This document shows, one piece after another, positions 1 through 12,564 of a stretch of 64,000 nucleotides of DNA. Under the pieces are notes generated by a model. The model had not been told where the DNA came from, made no database searches, and worked only from the letters and a program-made list of their open reading frames with translations. The translations under genes and the position numbers were made by a program. Origin of the DNA: Buxus sempervirens (lineage: Eukaryota > Streptophyta > Magnoliopsida > Buxales > Buxaceae); assembly GCA_947561395.2 (NCBI GenBank), contig OX387183.1:2179883-2243882 (forward strand), given 5' to 3'. The first letter of the stretch is position 1; the number at the start of each line of letters is the position of its first letter.

Positions 1-1823
1 GCCTCCATGGTTTTTTTAAGTATCAGCTGGTACGAGTCGTACCAGCCCACCATATTGGTTCCATGTTAAATAATGGAATTATACCAAGATTTTAAACCTT
101 GGTTGCCACTAGGGATGACGATGAGGTGGGTTAATTGGGTAGGTAACTCTCATAAATCCTCTCCTAATGGTTAGGTTTTGATGAGCCCTGAATTAGTTAG
201 GATTTAGCCTAACTCAACCCTAATCCGGCCGCCTCGAACCTCATCTCAGTACATTAAAATATATATTTTTCACGTATACCATATATAAAAATACATCTCT
301 TATGAATAAATAGGTGGATTGCACAAAAACACTCATTTGAAAATTTTTATGTGGGGCCCACTTAAGGAAAATATTTGAATGATCCATGTTAGAAGCAAGC
401 GGATATATCGCATGCCATTCCATTCGTTTAATTATGTTGATATGGTGTAAAAAAAAATCTGTAAAATGAGAAAAACCTAATGGTGTTTTGGGTATGGAAT
501 GTTAGGTCAGAATCTTGCTTCCTTGTTTTCTATTTTAACCTACCCTATTATAACGTTAGGAGCGAGTTTTATATGGGCTAAATCCCTGTTAAGGGCGGGT
601 TAGGGTTTGTCAAAACGCGTCTCATTACCGGCCTTAGTTGTCAACACTAACTATAAATTAGAGTTTGAGTAAAAATGAGCTTTGACATTTGTAGCTGCCA
701 ACCTAACTTACAAAATTATTACTAAAGCCATTTATGATTAAAACACTTAGTGAAGGATCAAGCTAGCTATAAGGCATTGGATGCTATGTTATGATTAAAA
801 CTTGATGGCTTAATTCATATGTTAGCATTCATGCCCAAACATGCTCTTGTGTAGTCATTAATGACCTGTCATGATTGATCATGTGATGAAAGCAATGCAT
901 GTACATAATATAGTGTACATGTGAGACATTCACACACCCTCAAGACACCATCAATTGCTCACATTTTCTCTACCATGTTTCAGTAAATTTGGAAAACCGT
1001 GGGACCTTTCATGTTCCTCTTGTGTAGGGAAGAGCTATAATAAATTAATAATAATAATAGTTAGTACTAAAGTCACGGGGAAGAAGGTCATGGTCAGTTG
1101 GTCTCATGGTCTCTCTGGTTGCAATCAAAGAAGGGGGGAAGGTGTTACATGTTACATGTATGTGGGGCCGGAAACATAATAATGAGGGCATGAATGGTGG
1201 CAATTCCGTGAAATTGGGGTATCGACAAGGCTGATACTGTCCACAATGTTGTAATGATCATAAAAGGGCCTTTTCATTTTGGTTGGTGGGGACCAAGATG
1301 GCTTGGGATATACGTCTCTCGTGTGGTCAATCATAACCTTTGAGTTGAACAATCATGACTCAGAGGGAGAGGACTGTGGCCCTTAAGGCTGCTTTCTTCA
1401 TGACCTTTATGTCAGACCTCATCATTACATATTATCATTCATCCCCTCATGGGGTATATACATTATACCCATATAACCATGGGGTACCCTTTAGTTTATT
1501 GGACAATATGCCTTGAGATTTGAGGATGTAAGGAGCTAAAGGGGAGACAACACCTGACCCTTAACTACAAGAGAGGTCTTTAACTGAGAACAGTGCACTC
1601 ATTTTAGTCTCTCTTAATAATATCAACTTGGCCTTTGATCCATGCACAGTGATCATTATGTTAGACCACACCATAATACCTGCCCACTCACAAATGAACT
1701 GATAAACATATCACAAATGAGGATCATCGAATGATTACTATCTAAAAAGCATGAAAATATTAAGGTCTTACATGCTTGCAATTTCCTTCAGATTGGGTTG
1801 AAATTTCCATAAAAAAAAAGATT
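1..1823. other. Intergenic, no gene seen
   Basis: All reading frames are short and none resembles a protein I recognise. The stretch is AT-rich with scattered decayed repeat-like sequence. A short inverted repeat lies at 27-45 (arms CTGGTACGA and the reverse complement around one base), probably a transposon remnant. Confidence 0.6.
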
Positions 1824-2041
1824 GGGTTGAAATCGTTTGCCGCAAGCTGGTGCGACAGACATTTGCAGCCTCCGTTAGATATTGTCACATGTAACATCTC
1901 ACGGCCAGTGTCTTTTCACAGTTTTCAATGTGAAAAGACACTTTAACATGAAAAATACAGACCGTGAGATATTACACGTGGCAACATTTCATGGCGCTGC
2001 ACATATTTGCCGCACAATCTTGCTGCAGGCGATTTCATCCC
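1824..2041. mobile_element. Foldback MITE, Mutator-like termini
   Basis: The whole segment folds on itself. The left arm starts GGGTTGAAATCG and continues through a GCCGCAAGC-type stretch. The right arm read backwards starts GGGATGAAATCG with a matching GCAGCAAG stretch. The centre is a tight inverted repeat (GTGTCTTTTCACA against TGTGAAAAGACAC). There is no coding capacity. The TIR start resembles Mutator-like elements, but I could not find a convincing 9-bp target duplication, so the superfamily is an inference. Confidence 0.65.
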
Positions 2042-2859
2042 CTCCAAATTATCATCATTGGCTTACTACAAAATAAAAATAAAATAAAATAAAAAATTGA
2101 AGAAAATCAACATCATTGCAGTAATAATAATAATAATACCAATAATAAGATGGCAAAAGAGGTTTTATTTTGTTGTAAGAAAAATATTAAATAGACTATA
2201 TATAAGATGTGACCAATTTGAATGCTTCTACTTTTTAGCAAAGAATCATTTGGATTAGTAAAACAATGAATGTCTTAATTATGTATAATAGCGTGTGTAT
2301 AAGGTTTTGTCACATGTAGCAATGATTCTTCAAGTTTTTAATTTTGTTAAGATTTATATGAAAAAAAAGTTAATTAGTCTTAAGTGAGGAAATTTTGCCG
2401 TTTGGTATAATTTTATTTGATTTCAAACAATCATAGGCCCTCAAATAAAATTCCACATCAGAGATACCGCCTCGACGATTAACTCAGGTTGAAGCGTTAA
2501 TAACTCTCGTTCAAATAGTAATATTATCATCATTATTATTATTATTAGTATTAGTATTGTTATTATTATTATCATTAAGATCATCACGGCGATTATTGTT
2601 GTTATTATATATGAGGATGTGATGATGATGATGATAATAATCTCTAATTAGGTCAAAAGGATCAAAAGATAGTAGTAAAATAAATATAAAAGAAAATAAC
2701 AATGACTGTTAATTCTCAATGCTGTTTTGGCTTTTTGCTACAACCTTCAATGCATTTCAAGATAAATTTCCAGTCAAACATCCATGGGAGTAGCTAAGAA
2801 ATTTGGCAATATGACTTTCATTCCCAAAATATGGGCTATTTGACCAGATATTAAAAAAT
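2042..2859. other. AT-rich intergenic with ATT microsatellite
   Basis: No gene is visible. From about 2517 to 2650 the sequence is an imperfect trinucleotide repeat (ATT/ATC on the plus strand). It creates spurious Asn-rich and His-rich reading frames. Confidence 0.6.
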
Positions 2860-4825
<1,966 letters not shown>

Positions 4826-5412
4826 AGAAAATATGTGTATTTTATGTGTATTTTTTTTTCATTTTTCTTTCCTCATAATTAAAGTCTTAAATTTTAAACA
4901 CATGATTAAACAGCAAAAAATTTCTTTGTTCTAAATAGGAACCCAATGTTGTGGGTCCTTTTGGATCAGTTCATGGACCACCTGATAAATTATTAGGCTC
5001 CAGAGCCTGGGACCAGAAACTCTTACTGCAATAACAGATCTGCAAAATAAGGTTCATGTTTTAGCATGGCCCACGCCAGTGTCACAACTTAGTCATATGG
5101 ATTAGGCTGAGTTCAAGATTAAAGTTTGGGCTGGGCGAACCAAAATTTATTTTATTTGTTCACCAGCGCTCAATGGTTGGTAATGAATTGGGCCCATTAT
5201 GATCTTTAGAAATGAAAGTAACTAACATTGCCCAAGCCATTAACCCAGATGTTGGAATGGCTGATGCTCCACCTAGTAAGACCCAGTCAACAAATTCTCC
5301 CCCAGACATGCTGTACCTAAAAATCTGTTTGACTTTGATAATAGTGCAGGATTCTTATTATGAGAACTTCTAGAAAAGCTCTCTAGATCTCTCTCTTAAA
5401 TTTTTCTAGAAC

Positions 5413-5662
5413 TGTTGAAGATTGAAATAAGATAAGTTGCTGGAAGCTTACAGTTGAACAGAGTTTCACAATATGTTGAGCTGTACATATGAGTCTTAAA
5501 TCTGTTTTCAGTTTGTTAGGAGCTTGTTGTTTGGAAGTTGGAGTCCAACTATGTAGCAGTTCAGTCAACATCATCTAAACAAGAATTACAGAGTCTTTCT
5601 TCCCAATTTTTCTCTGCATACAGAGTTGTTACTCTGCCTAGCTTTCTTGCTATTCTTTAACA
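5413..5662. mobile_element. 250-bp solo LTR
   Basis: Comparison with the empty site in copy A (CTAGAAC then GATAATATTG, near 3620) shows an insertion that starts TGTTGAAGATTG and ends CTTTAACA, i.e. TG...CA ends. It is flanked by AGAAC (5408-5412) and AGAAT (5663-5667), a 5-bp target duplication with one change. Size and ends fit a small Copia or TRIM LTR; the family is not identified. Confidence 0.8.
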
Positions 5663-6207
5663 AGAATGGATAATATTGTTATTGTGTATATGCATTATAT
5701 CCTTTAAATACAAGTTTTTACTTGAAGGAAACTTCTATTGACGTAGGCATCTTTGTCGAACGATTTAAATTCGTGTGTCTTTGTCTAATTTTTTTTCTTC
5801 TTGCTTGGTTTGCTGGTTTTTCTACAAATTGTAACCTTCTTGTGAGTTTCCAACAAGATTCTTATTTTTTCATTAGCTTTCATGGAAGTTTGTGCATATA
5901 TAACAATGGAATAATCCATTCTAATTTAAAATGATTAAAACGGATTTATTAATTGCTTAATTTATTTCTCTGATGTTAATATATTCATTCATTTGAGGCT
6001 TATTCTGCTAGTTAATAACTAAAATATTCACAGGAGGGAAATTGCATATATATTATTTCATCCTGATCAGAAGAGACAAGCTCCTTGTGCAGGATGAATC
6101 TTGTCCAAACTGATTAAAGTTTTATTTCTTACCCTCATTACATATTCTCAAACCATGCACATGCATAGTTTGGCTTTGATTCTTTTACATATCTTTCCTT
6201 ATTAGAG

Positions 6208-6654
6208 TCACATTATATCAATTAGAGTAATGTCTATCCCCCCATATGAAGCATTATTAGCCACCCTACAGTTCAGTTTGACCTCTCCACTGGTCACTGT
6301 CATTATATTCCCCATACTTATCAAAGCACTCGAACAAAGCTGTCGGAGAAAGCCGTTTGATTGCTTGCAAATCTGTTGAGGTATCGGCACTGGGCGTTGA
6401 AAACAACTCCTGATTAGATTGGAGGAGACCTTTGTTCTGTCGGAGGTTAGTGAAATAGTTGAGATTGAAACGATTTGGGGTGGTGGGATCAAGATTTGTC
6501 AGTACTACGCTTCCGTTGCCATTCTCCGGTCATATATTCTGGAGAGTTGGCAGGAATGTCTGGTTTATGGTCGGATCTGGTGCTCCGATGCCAATGAAAT
6601 TGTAGAGATGATGAACGAAAGTGCTGCACTGGGCTCATCCGAATGTATGAGAAC
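6208..6654 (-). pseudogene. Class III peroxidase exon 4, copy B (stops and frameshift)
   Basis: On the minus strand, after a T-rich tract and CAG acceptor, the exon starts SHTFG followed by a TGA stop where the family has Arg. It continues through LYNFIGIGAPDPTINQTFL, a second TGA at the conserved Cys of the CPENG motif, [23 protein letters not shown], then a frameshift, and in another frame [17 protein letters not shown]. The first base completes a split Gly codon left by exon 3 at 7431-7599, the normal phase-1 junction in these genes. This copy and exon 3 therefore belong to one gene remnant, with a 776-bp intron that now holds a SINE. Confidence 0.88.
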
Positions 6655-7032
6655 CTGAAAAAAAAAAAAAAACAAAAAAAACAAAAACCCATTTATTATT
6701 ATTTTATTGTGAGTTAGTCTTTCATTTTGTGCACGACTTAAAGTGGCATAACGCCATGTAGACACATCTTGTTTTGGTTTTCTAAATAAATTGGGTTACG
6801 GTAGAATAGGTTTAAATAAGTAGCTTATCCTTTTTTTTTTTTTATGTAATCTTATTTTTAGTGGGATAGGTAAATCAGGAATTATAACAATTAATGATGG
6901 GTTAAGTTCTGATTGAGTATAATAGAAGCAAGGTGCTATACATCTGGTTCATCCTACTAAGAACTAATTCATTCAAAAACTTCCTGTCTTTTATTATTAT
7001 TATTTTTTTCTTATTCTCTTGGATGAGGGAGG

Positions 7033-7202
7033 GAGGGTGAGCCTTGGCGCAACGGTTAGATTGCTCCATTATAGTGTAAAGGACGTAGTTTGAGTTACAA
7101 GAAACAACCTCTTTGCTTGTAGAGACAAGGCTGCGTATAGAGACCCTCCCAATATATGCCGCATAATGGTGGGAGCCTCATGTATTGGGCTCGCCCTATT
7201 GT
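7033..7202 (+). mobile_element. Au-type SINE
   Basis: The body begins GTGAGCCTTGGCGCAACGG, the tRNA-derived box A of plant Au SINEs. It continues through a degenerate box B, AAGGCTGCGTA, GACCCTCCC, GGTGGGAGCC and GGGCTCGCCCT, all family landmarks, and ends near a T-rich tail. It is flanked by an exact 10-bp duplication ATGAGGGAGG (7023-7032 and 7203-7212). It sits in intron 3 of the peroxidase remnant. Box B has changed, so it is probably inactive. Confidence 0.92.
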
Positions 7203-7380
7203 ATGAGGGAGGATATATCGGATCTATGGGTAAGAAAACTAGCTTCTGCAATAGGCTTCTACAGATCATTATCTACAAACCACTTTCAATCCTAAAAATT
7301 GGAGATATGTAGATTATTTTTATATCAATGTTTAATTGATCGTATTGCTTATATTTCAGGTTAATTAAGTTGGAGTTTTA

Positions 7381-7641
<261 letters not shown>

Positions 7642-8380
7642 TTATAGGGCCTCAAAATAATTGAAAAGTCCATCATTATGGCAGCTGACGTTGCCTTCTC
7701 TCTGTTGTCTCAGTTATTATTTCCGAAATAAAATCGTTTAAATGAAGTTATTAACGAGTAAATGCAATAAAATTAATGACCATAACTTGGTGTAAGCACC
7801 TCATTTTTGCGCTCCCGAAAAGCCAGAAATGCAAAACCCGGCTAAAAAGTCAAACCCTGAGGGGTGGAAAGTTGACCTTTTAATCAGATAAAATTTGGCC
7901 ACCTTGTTTCATCCCATTGGATAGAGAATCTCGACACGGTTCCAACGCAACTGAGTTTGCTGGAATCGGAGTCCGGATGAGGGTTCTGCGGGCGGTCAAA
8001 CTTAAGGATGAGCCGAAAGTTGACTTTTCCTTGAATTCCGTGCCAAGTGCTTAACCCTATGTCATTGAATAGAGGGCTCCAATACGAGTTCAACGCAATT
8101 GAGTTTGCTCAAATCGGAGATCATATGAAAGAGATATGAGCTGTCGAAGTTTCTGGGCGGCAAATGCCGGAAACTGCACACGTGGCGCGGAAATTGCACA
8201 CGTGGCAGCCAACGCATCAAAATATCTCGGGGACTAAATCTTGAATATCCAAAAATCTCAAGGACTAAACAAAAATTCGTACGGGGCAATCCGTAGATAT
8301 CCAAAAGTGTCAAATCGGTCGAATCGGTCGAATCGGTCGAATCGGTCAAGTCGAAGGGCAAATCCGTAATTTTTCGATTT

Positions 8381-8626
8381 GTATCCGGCATTTAATGCCG
8401 GATACACGTGCCCCTATGTATATCCGGACTCCAAGGCCGGATACAAAGATTTGCTCGGCGAGATTCGCGCCGATTCTCCGACAAATTCGCGGCGGAATTA
8501 AATTTTGGCAATTATTATGTTTTGTATCCGGCCTTCAAGACCGGATACACATGAGGCTTAGTGTATCCAGCCTTGGAGGCCGGATACACATGATATATAG
8601 TGTATCCGGACTCCAAGTCCGGATAC
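8381..8626. repeat. Hairpin array upstream of TATA (U3)
   Basis: Five near-palindromes of about 25 bp occur at 8381-8405, 8419-8444, 8524-8548, 8563-8587 and 8602-8626. Each has arms of the form GTATCCGG...CCGGATAC, with the spacer varying between copies. The first is almost a perfect palindrome. The same array sits in the 3' LTR 13408 bp downstream. Confidence 0.93.
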
Positions 8627-8637
8627 ATTAAAATTGT

Positions 8638-8663
8638 TATAAAAGGGGGCAGCAGCCCCCTTT
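8638..8663 (+). promoter_or_regulatory. LTR TATA box overlapping a GC hairpin
   Basis: TATAAAAG at 8638-8645 runs straight into a perfect 9-bp stem (AAAGGGGGC, loop AGCA, GCCCCCTTT; 8642-8663). It lies 12 bp after the hairpin array, so transcription probably starts about 25-30 bp downstream, near 8670. The identical site in the 3' LTR is at 22046. Confidence 0.75.
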
Positions 8664-9807
8664 CCAAGGGTTGGCTGATTGCACCCTTCTTGGACCTGCT
8701 TTGCCCCCTTTTGCCTCTCCGAACCAGCCTCTTTCCAACCCTCCTTGGCCCTCCATAACCTCATCACTCCATCCCCAAGGCTACAAAAACCCAAGCCCTC
8801 TTCTTCCTCTGCTGTTCCTTGTTGAAACAAGGAGAGGTGGATTGCTGCAGAAGTGAAGTTTGAACATCTGGGTGCTCTCCAGTTGCTGTCCAAGCCAAAG
8901 AAGGTGCCCCCACCTTGCAAGGAAGTGTAGGAACACTCAGGTATCACTCCTCATCATATTGTATCCATCATATGTTAAATCTAGATTTTTCTGTGGAATT
9001 TTGTTAAGTTGGTCATCTCCCATTGCATGAACCTGCCCTAGGCTTTGTCTTGCATGTGATTTGCCTTGTTCCTTGGGTAACATGGAGGTCTCTCAAGGTG
9101 AGAGAGACCTCGTGCACAACCTCATAAAAATATGGTAGCGCCGGCCACCCCATTGGAGGCCAACGAGCTTTGCGGTTTTGGGAATCCTTGGGGATTCAGT
9201 AGGGAGGAGTTTGTTCCCCCATAATTCATCTCATGTATCCCTACGTAAGCCCCCCTCTCTTCCCCTTCTCTGAATATTCGATAGGTTGAGCATGAGTCTT
9301 AGGCCCATACATTGCTAAGATATGTAGGGAATGCGTGTTAGAGTACGATCTCCATTGTCCTTTTCACATGCGTATGGCTGTCTTTGGCATCTTTTCTTTT
9401 TTGCTATTTTCCGCTTCTCGTATGCATGTGGACTTGTGGTTTTCGGCAGCCCTTTTCCTATTGAACCTTTGCTGGAAAATGCTATCACATGAGGATGCAT
9501 GCCAATGCCATGTTTTCATTATTTCTCAAAGCTTGCTATTTCCTTTTGAGTATATGCATGTAAGTATGCTCCTAGTACCCCTGCGACTACTCCATGCTGG
9601 ACCATGCAAGGGGCTGTGGGGAACAACAATGGCCCCAAGCCCCATTTGTCTTGCTCGAAAGACCCCAAAAATGGGCCAAAGGAAACCTTTCACCCAATCT
9701 GAACCAAGGTGGGCCTGCCCAGGGGCCCACATGACCTGCAGGAACCCCTGGGAACCCCCTGGAGGTCACCCCCACTGCCGAAAGACCAAAAAAGGCCATT
9801 CCAGGGT

Positions 9808-9950
9808 GATCCGACAACTCAGGCCGGATCACCTGAGGCCTTAGCATATCCGGTCATCAAGGCCGGATAACCTAGGGCCCCTGTGTATCCGGCCACTCTG
9901 GCCGGATCACCTGCAGACCATGTGTATCCGGTCTGAGTTGCCGGATACAC
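9808..9950. repeat. Second hairpin cluster in LTR
   Basis: Four further inverted repeats have GATCCG/CCGGATC or GTATCCGG/CCGGATAC arms. They lie downstream of the TATA box and so should be in the transcribed part of the LTR. They are less regular than the upstream set. Confidence 0.85.
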
Positions 9951-11016
9951 CCAGAAAGTGTATTTTGTGCATTGTTTGATCCTTGACCGAATTTTTGAGT
10001 GATTTGAACCATAACCAATTGAACCAATAGGGTTTCCGGGCCACCCGGAAACCCAAGATGGGACTGAGACCAACCGGTCTAACTTGGCACACTCGTGGGC
10101 CTTCCAACGGGGCCCACCAAGCCCAATGAACACCAAAGCATGCAACTTAAGCAAGATTAATTGAAATTAACCGATCTAATCGGATGGGCCAAACCCAATG
10201 CGGCCCACCCGCGCCTTGTAATGTGAAATGAGTGCATGAACTGCATGGTTTGGCCGAGACCAAGGGCTAGGGTCTGTCGGGCCCGCTAGAAGCCCGTTAA
10301 CCGAACCGAGTTAGGGTGCAAGCCCTAACCTCCAAGGAACTGGGCTTTCAAGCCCCAACGTCTGGATCACGGGCCCCAAGCCCAGTGACCAGCCCACTTT
10401 GGCAAGATTAAAATAAGATAACATAAAATCACTTGGCCACCATGGGGGCCCACCAAAGGGGCCCACAAACCAATCCGGCCCACCACTGGCATGAAAACCA
10501 CTTAAGCTTCAAACTTGAACCTTAATAAAAAACCAACTCATTATCCAAAGCCCACAGGGCCTCCTAGGGTTAGATGGAGGCCCACCAAGGGCACACGGGC
10601 CAACCTAAGCCCAACAAGGACACCGGTTGGGCCTTCCAACGGGGCCCACCCCAAACAGACCCAGATCAATCAAAGTTAAGCAGAACAAGATAAAATCAAC
10701 TAAAGGGACCCACACCACTCAGGTGGTCCCGCCAAGACCTAACAAAAAAAGCATGCTGGATTAGGAACCGGGTGAGAACCAAAATAGGAAAAGCTGACTC
10801 AAAATAGGGAACCCACGGGACCCGTCATCCGACGGGGCGGATTGGGGTGTCTACGGACTTCCCCAGCCCGCAACCAAGAACCAAGACTTAGAATCTCAAG
10901 CCGCAGACCCAAAGCCCTAAATAGACGAAATTAGGCACCTAGGTGTCCGCCTGCACCCCATCAGGCGGTGGCGACTCCGATTTACCCCGTGCCGCGTTTC
11001 CCACGCGCGCACAGCT

Positions 11017-11034
11017 TGGCGACTCTGCTGGGGA
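11017..11034 (+). other. Primer-binding site, tRNA-Arg type
   Basis: TGGCGACTCTGCTGGGGA begins three bases after the LTR end. It is complementary, with one mismatch, to the 3' end of a plant tRNA-Arg plus CCA as I recall it (TCCCCAGCGGAGTCGCCA). tRNA-Arg priming is typical of Ogre elements. Confidence 0.9.
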
Positions 11035-12564
11035 CCACTCAGCCCAGTAGGACCCTGTTTAGGACCGAGTCAGCATAAGAGGGACTTAGGCGATATTTAG
11101 GAATTCTTGCTACCCCGTTTAGCAAGGTACGGAATACACGTAAATACGTAATTCTGGGGAATCCTGTCACAAGGACGCGATAATTGCCTAAGGTAAATGG
11201 AATTTAAGTGGTCCCCTGTGACCCTCCACTTACCTGGGGATTCTCCCAGGACATCGTAAAACGTGCCAATTCCGCACTTTACTATACGAGGAAGAAGGGA
11301 TTCATTTATCACCTAAATCCAGACAAAACTCACCCGTATAAGCACAGCACGCAGCCCAACTGCACTCACGGGCACACCACCACACCGTGGATGGATGATT
11401 GCGTAGGTTTAGGATTTCAATTCCCGCATTGTGAGTGATATAACTGCGTGGGGTGACACGCACGAGGGAGGATGCGTGAATGATCCGACCTTTTGTAGAT
11501 AAGAGAGACGGATATTGCAACTTCTTTACCGAAACTTAGACCTCTCTAGCAGCCTACCCTTCTTCTTACTATAAACTGATCTTTGGGATGGTATTAGCAC
11601 CTACGCTCCCGTGGCTTGCCGGGGAAAGCAGGGTAAACCCATCCCCCCAGTTTCTGGAGTCCACTAGCACCACTGGTTTCTTGCCGTGGCACGCGGGGAT
11701 CCAGTACTGGTCCAGACCCTTGTAGGCTTATGTCTCGGGCTGGGTATCCTTCCCCACCTAACGTTTCTGAACAAACCTTGCGTTGAGCATGAGAGGGTGA
11801 GTAGGATATGAATGATGAATAAAATTGGAATAAAATTCAGAGTCCATCAGGGGCAGCAACCCCCGCCTTTGCATCAAAATTGAGTGAACCCTAGATCATG
11901 GGCTACCTTAGCCCTAATTTAGGAAGCTAACCTAACTTTGATCAGGGGAACCACCCCAGGTCCATGCATGGAGTCCTATGCGCTATGGGTCCTGACCCAT
12001 TAGAGTCCGCTAGGAGCACTTCAAGTCCAAGTTGGTCTTTTAGAGCAGATGAAAGCCGGCCAGATCAGACAAGCAGATGAGAGCATGCCAGATCAGCACA
12101 GGGACACTAAACCCTAGATCTAGGAATTTTCAGCCTACCTGATTCAAAAGCAATTTGTACCCGTCCTTTTGGCTCCCAATAGCCTTAAGGATGAATTTTT
12201 TTGCAGGTTTGTAAATGTCTTGTAAATTTTCGCCCTTGATGGCAAGTTGTAATTTTTGCTGTGGTCCGACACCGAAAGCAGATGAAAGAACAGATGAAAG
12301 ACAGAAAGACTGATCGGGACTTGAATGTTCTCCTCTACACGAGTATGTCTAGGAGTCGCGCCTTCATTGGCTCCAACCCTTAGGACCACACACCATGTGT
12401 GCCTGAGTTAATTTCTGCACTGCTTTAATTTTGGCTTTATTTTTGAGGCATGCTAGAATTGCTAAGTAGTTAGTCCTTTGCTTAAGTTTATGCATGATTT
12501 AGGACTGATTGAGAGTTTGATGTGGAACCTCCAATTGATTTGGAATTTCGATCGGATAGTTGGC
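11035..12564 (+). other. Ogre untranslated leader
   Basis: A stretch of 1.5 kb between the primer site and ORF1 has only short overlapping frames and no recognisable protein. It presumably holds packaging and dimerisation signals, which cannot be located by eye. Confidence 0.6.

Larger units (their letters stand above)
4840..6972. repeat. Tandem segmental duplication, copy B
   Basis: This is the second copy of the segment at 2860-4825. It differs by many substitutions and indels and by a 250-bp solo LTR (5413-5662) absent from copy A, so that insertion came after the duplication. Confidence 0.8.
7791..11013 (+). repeat. Ogre 5' LTR
   Basis: The LTR starts TGTAAGCACCTC and ends CGCGCACA. It holds a short AATCGGTCG tandem repeat (about 8310-8346), five 25-bp hairpins (8381-8626), a TATA box (8638) and four more hairpins (9808-9950). 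Near its end is a GGTGGCGACTC motif (10967-10977) resembling the primer site. Reading frames inside it, up to 169 codons on the plus strand, have no family resemblance and are not called as genes. Confidence 0.96.

Noticed and set aside
7033-7110. tRNA gene
   Set aside because: The box A-like sequence belongs to an Au SINE with target duplications. No cloverleaf can be drawn.
8558-8947. 129-codon minus-strand ORF in the LTR (also 21966-22355)
   Set aside because: It spans the TATA region and hairpins, is antisense to the element transcript and has no family resemblance.
9335-9844. 169-codon ORF in the Ogre LTR
   Set aside because: It is duplicated only because it is in the LTR. The protein has no recognisable domain and crosses the hairpin region.
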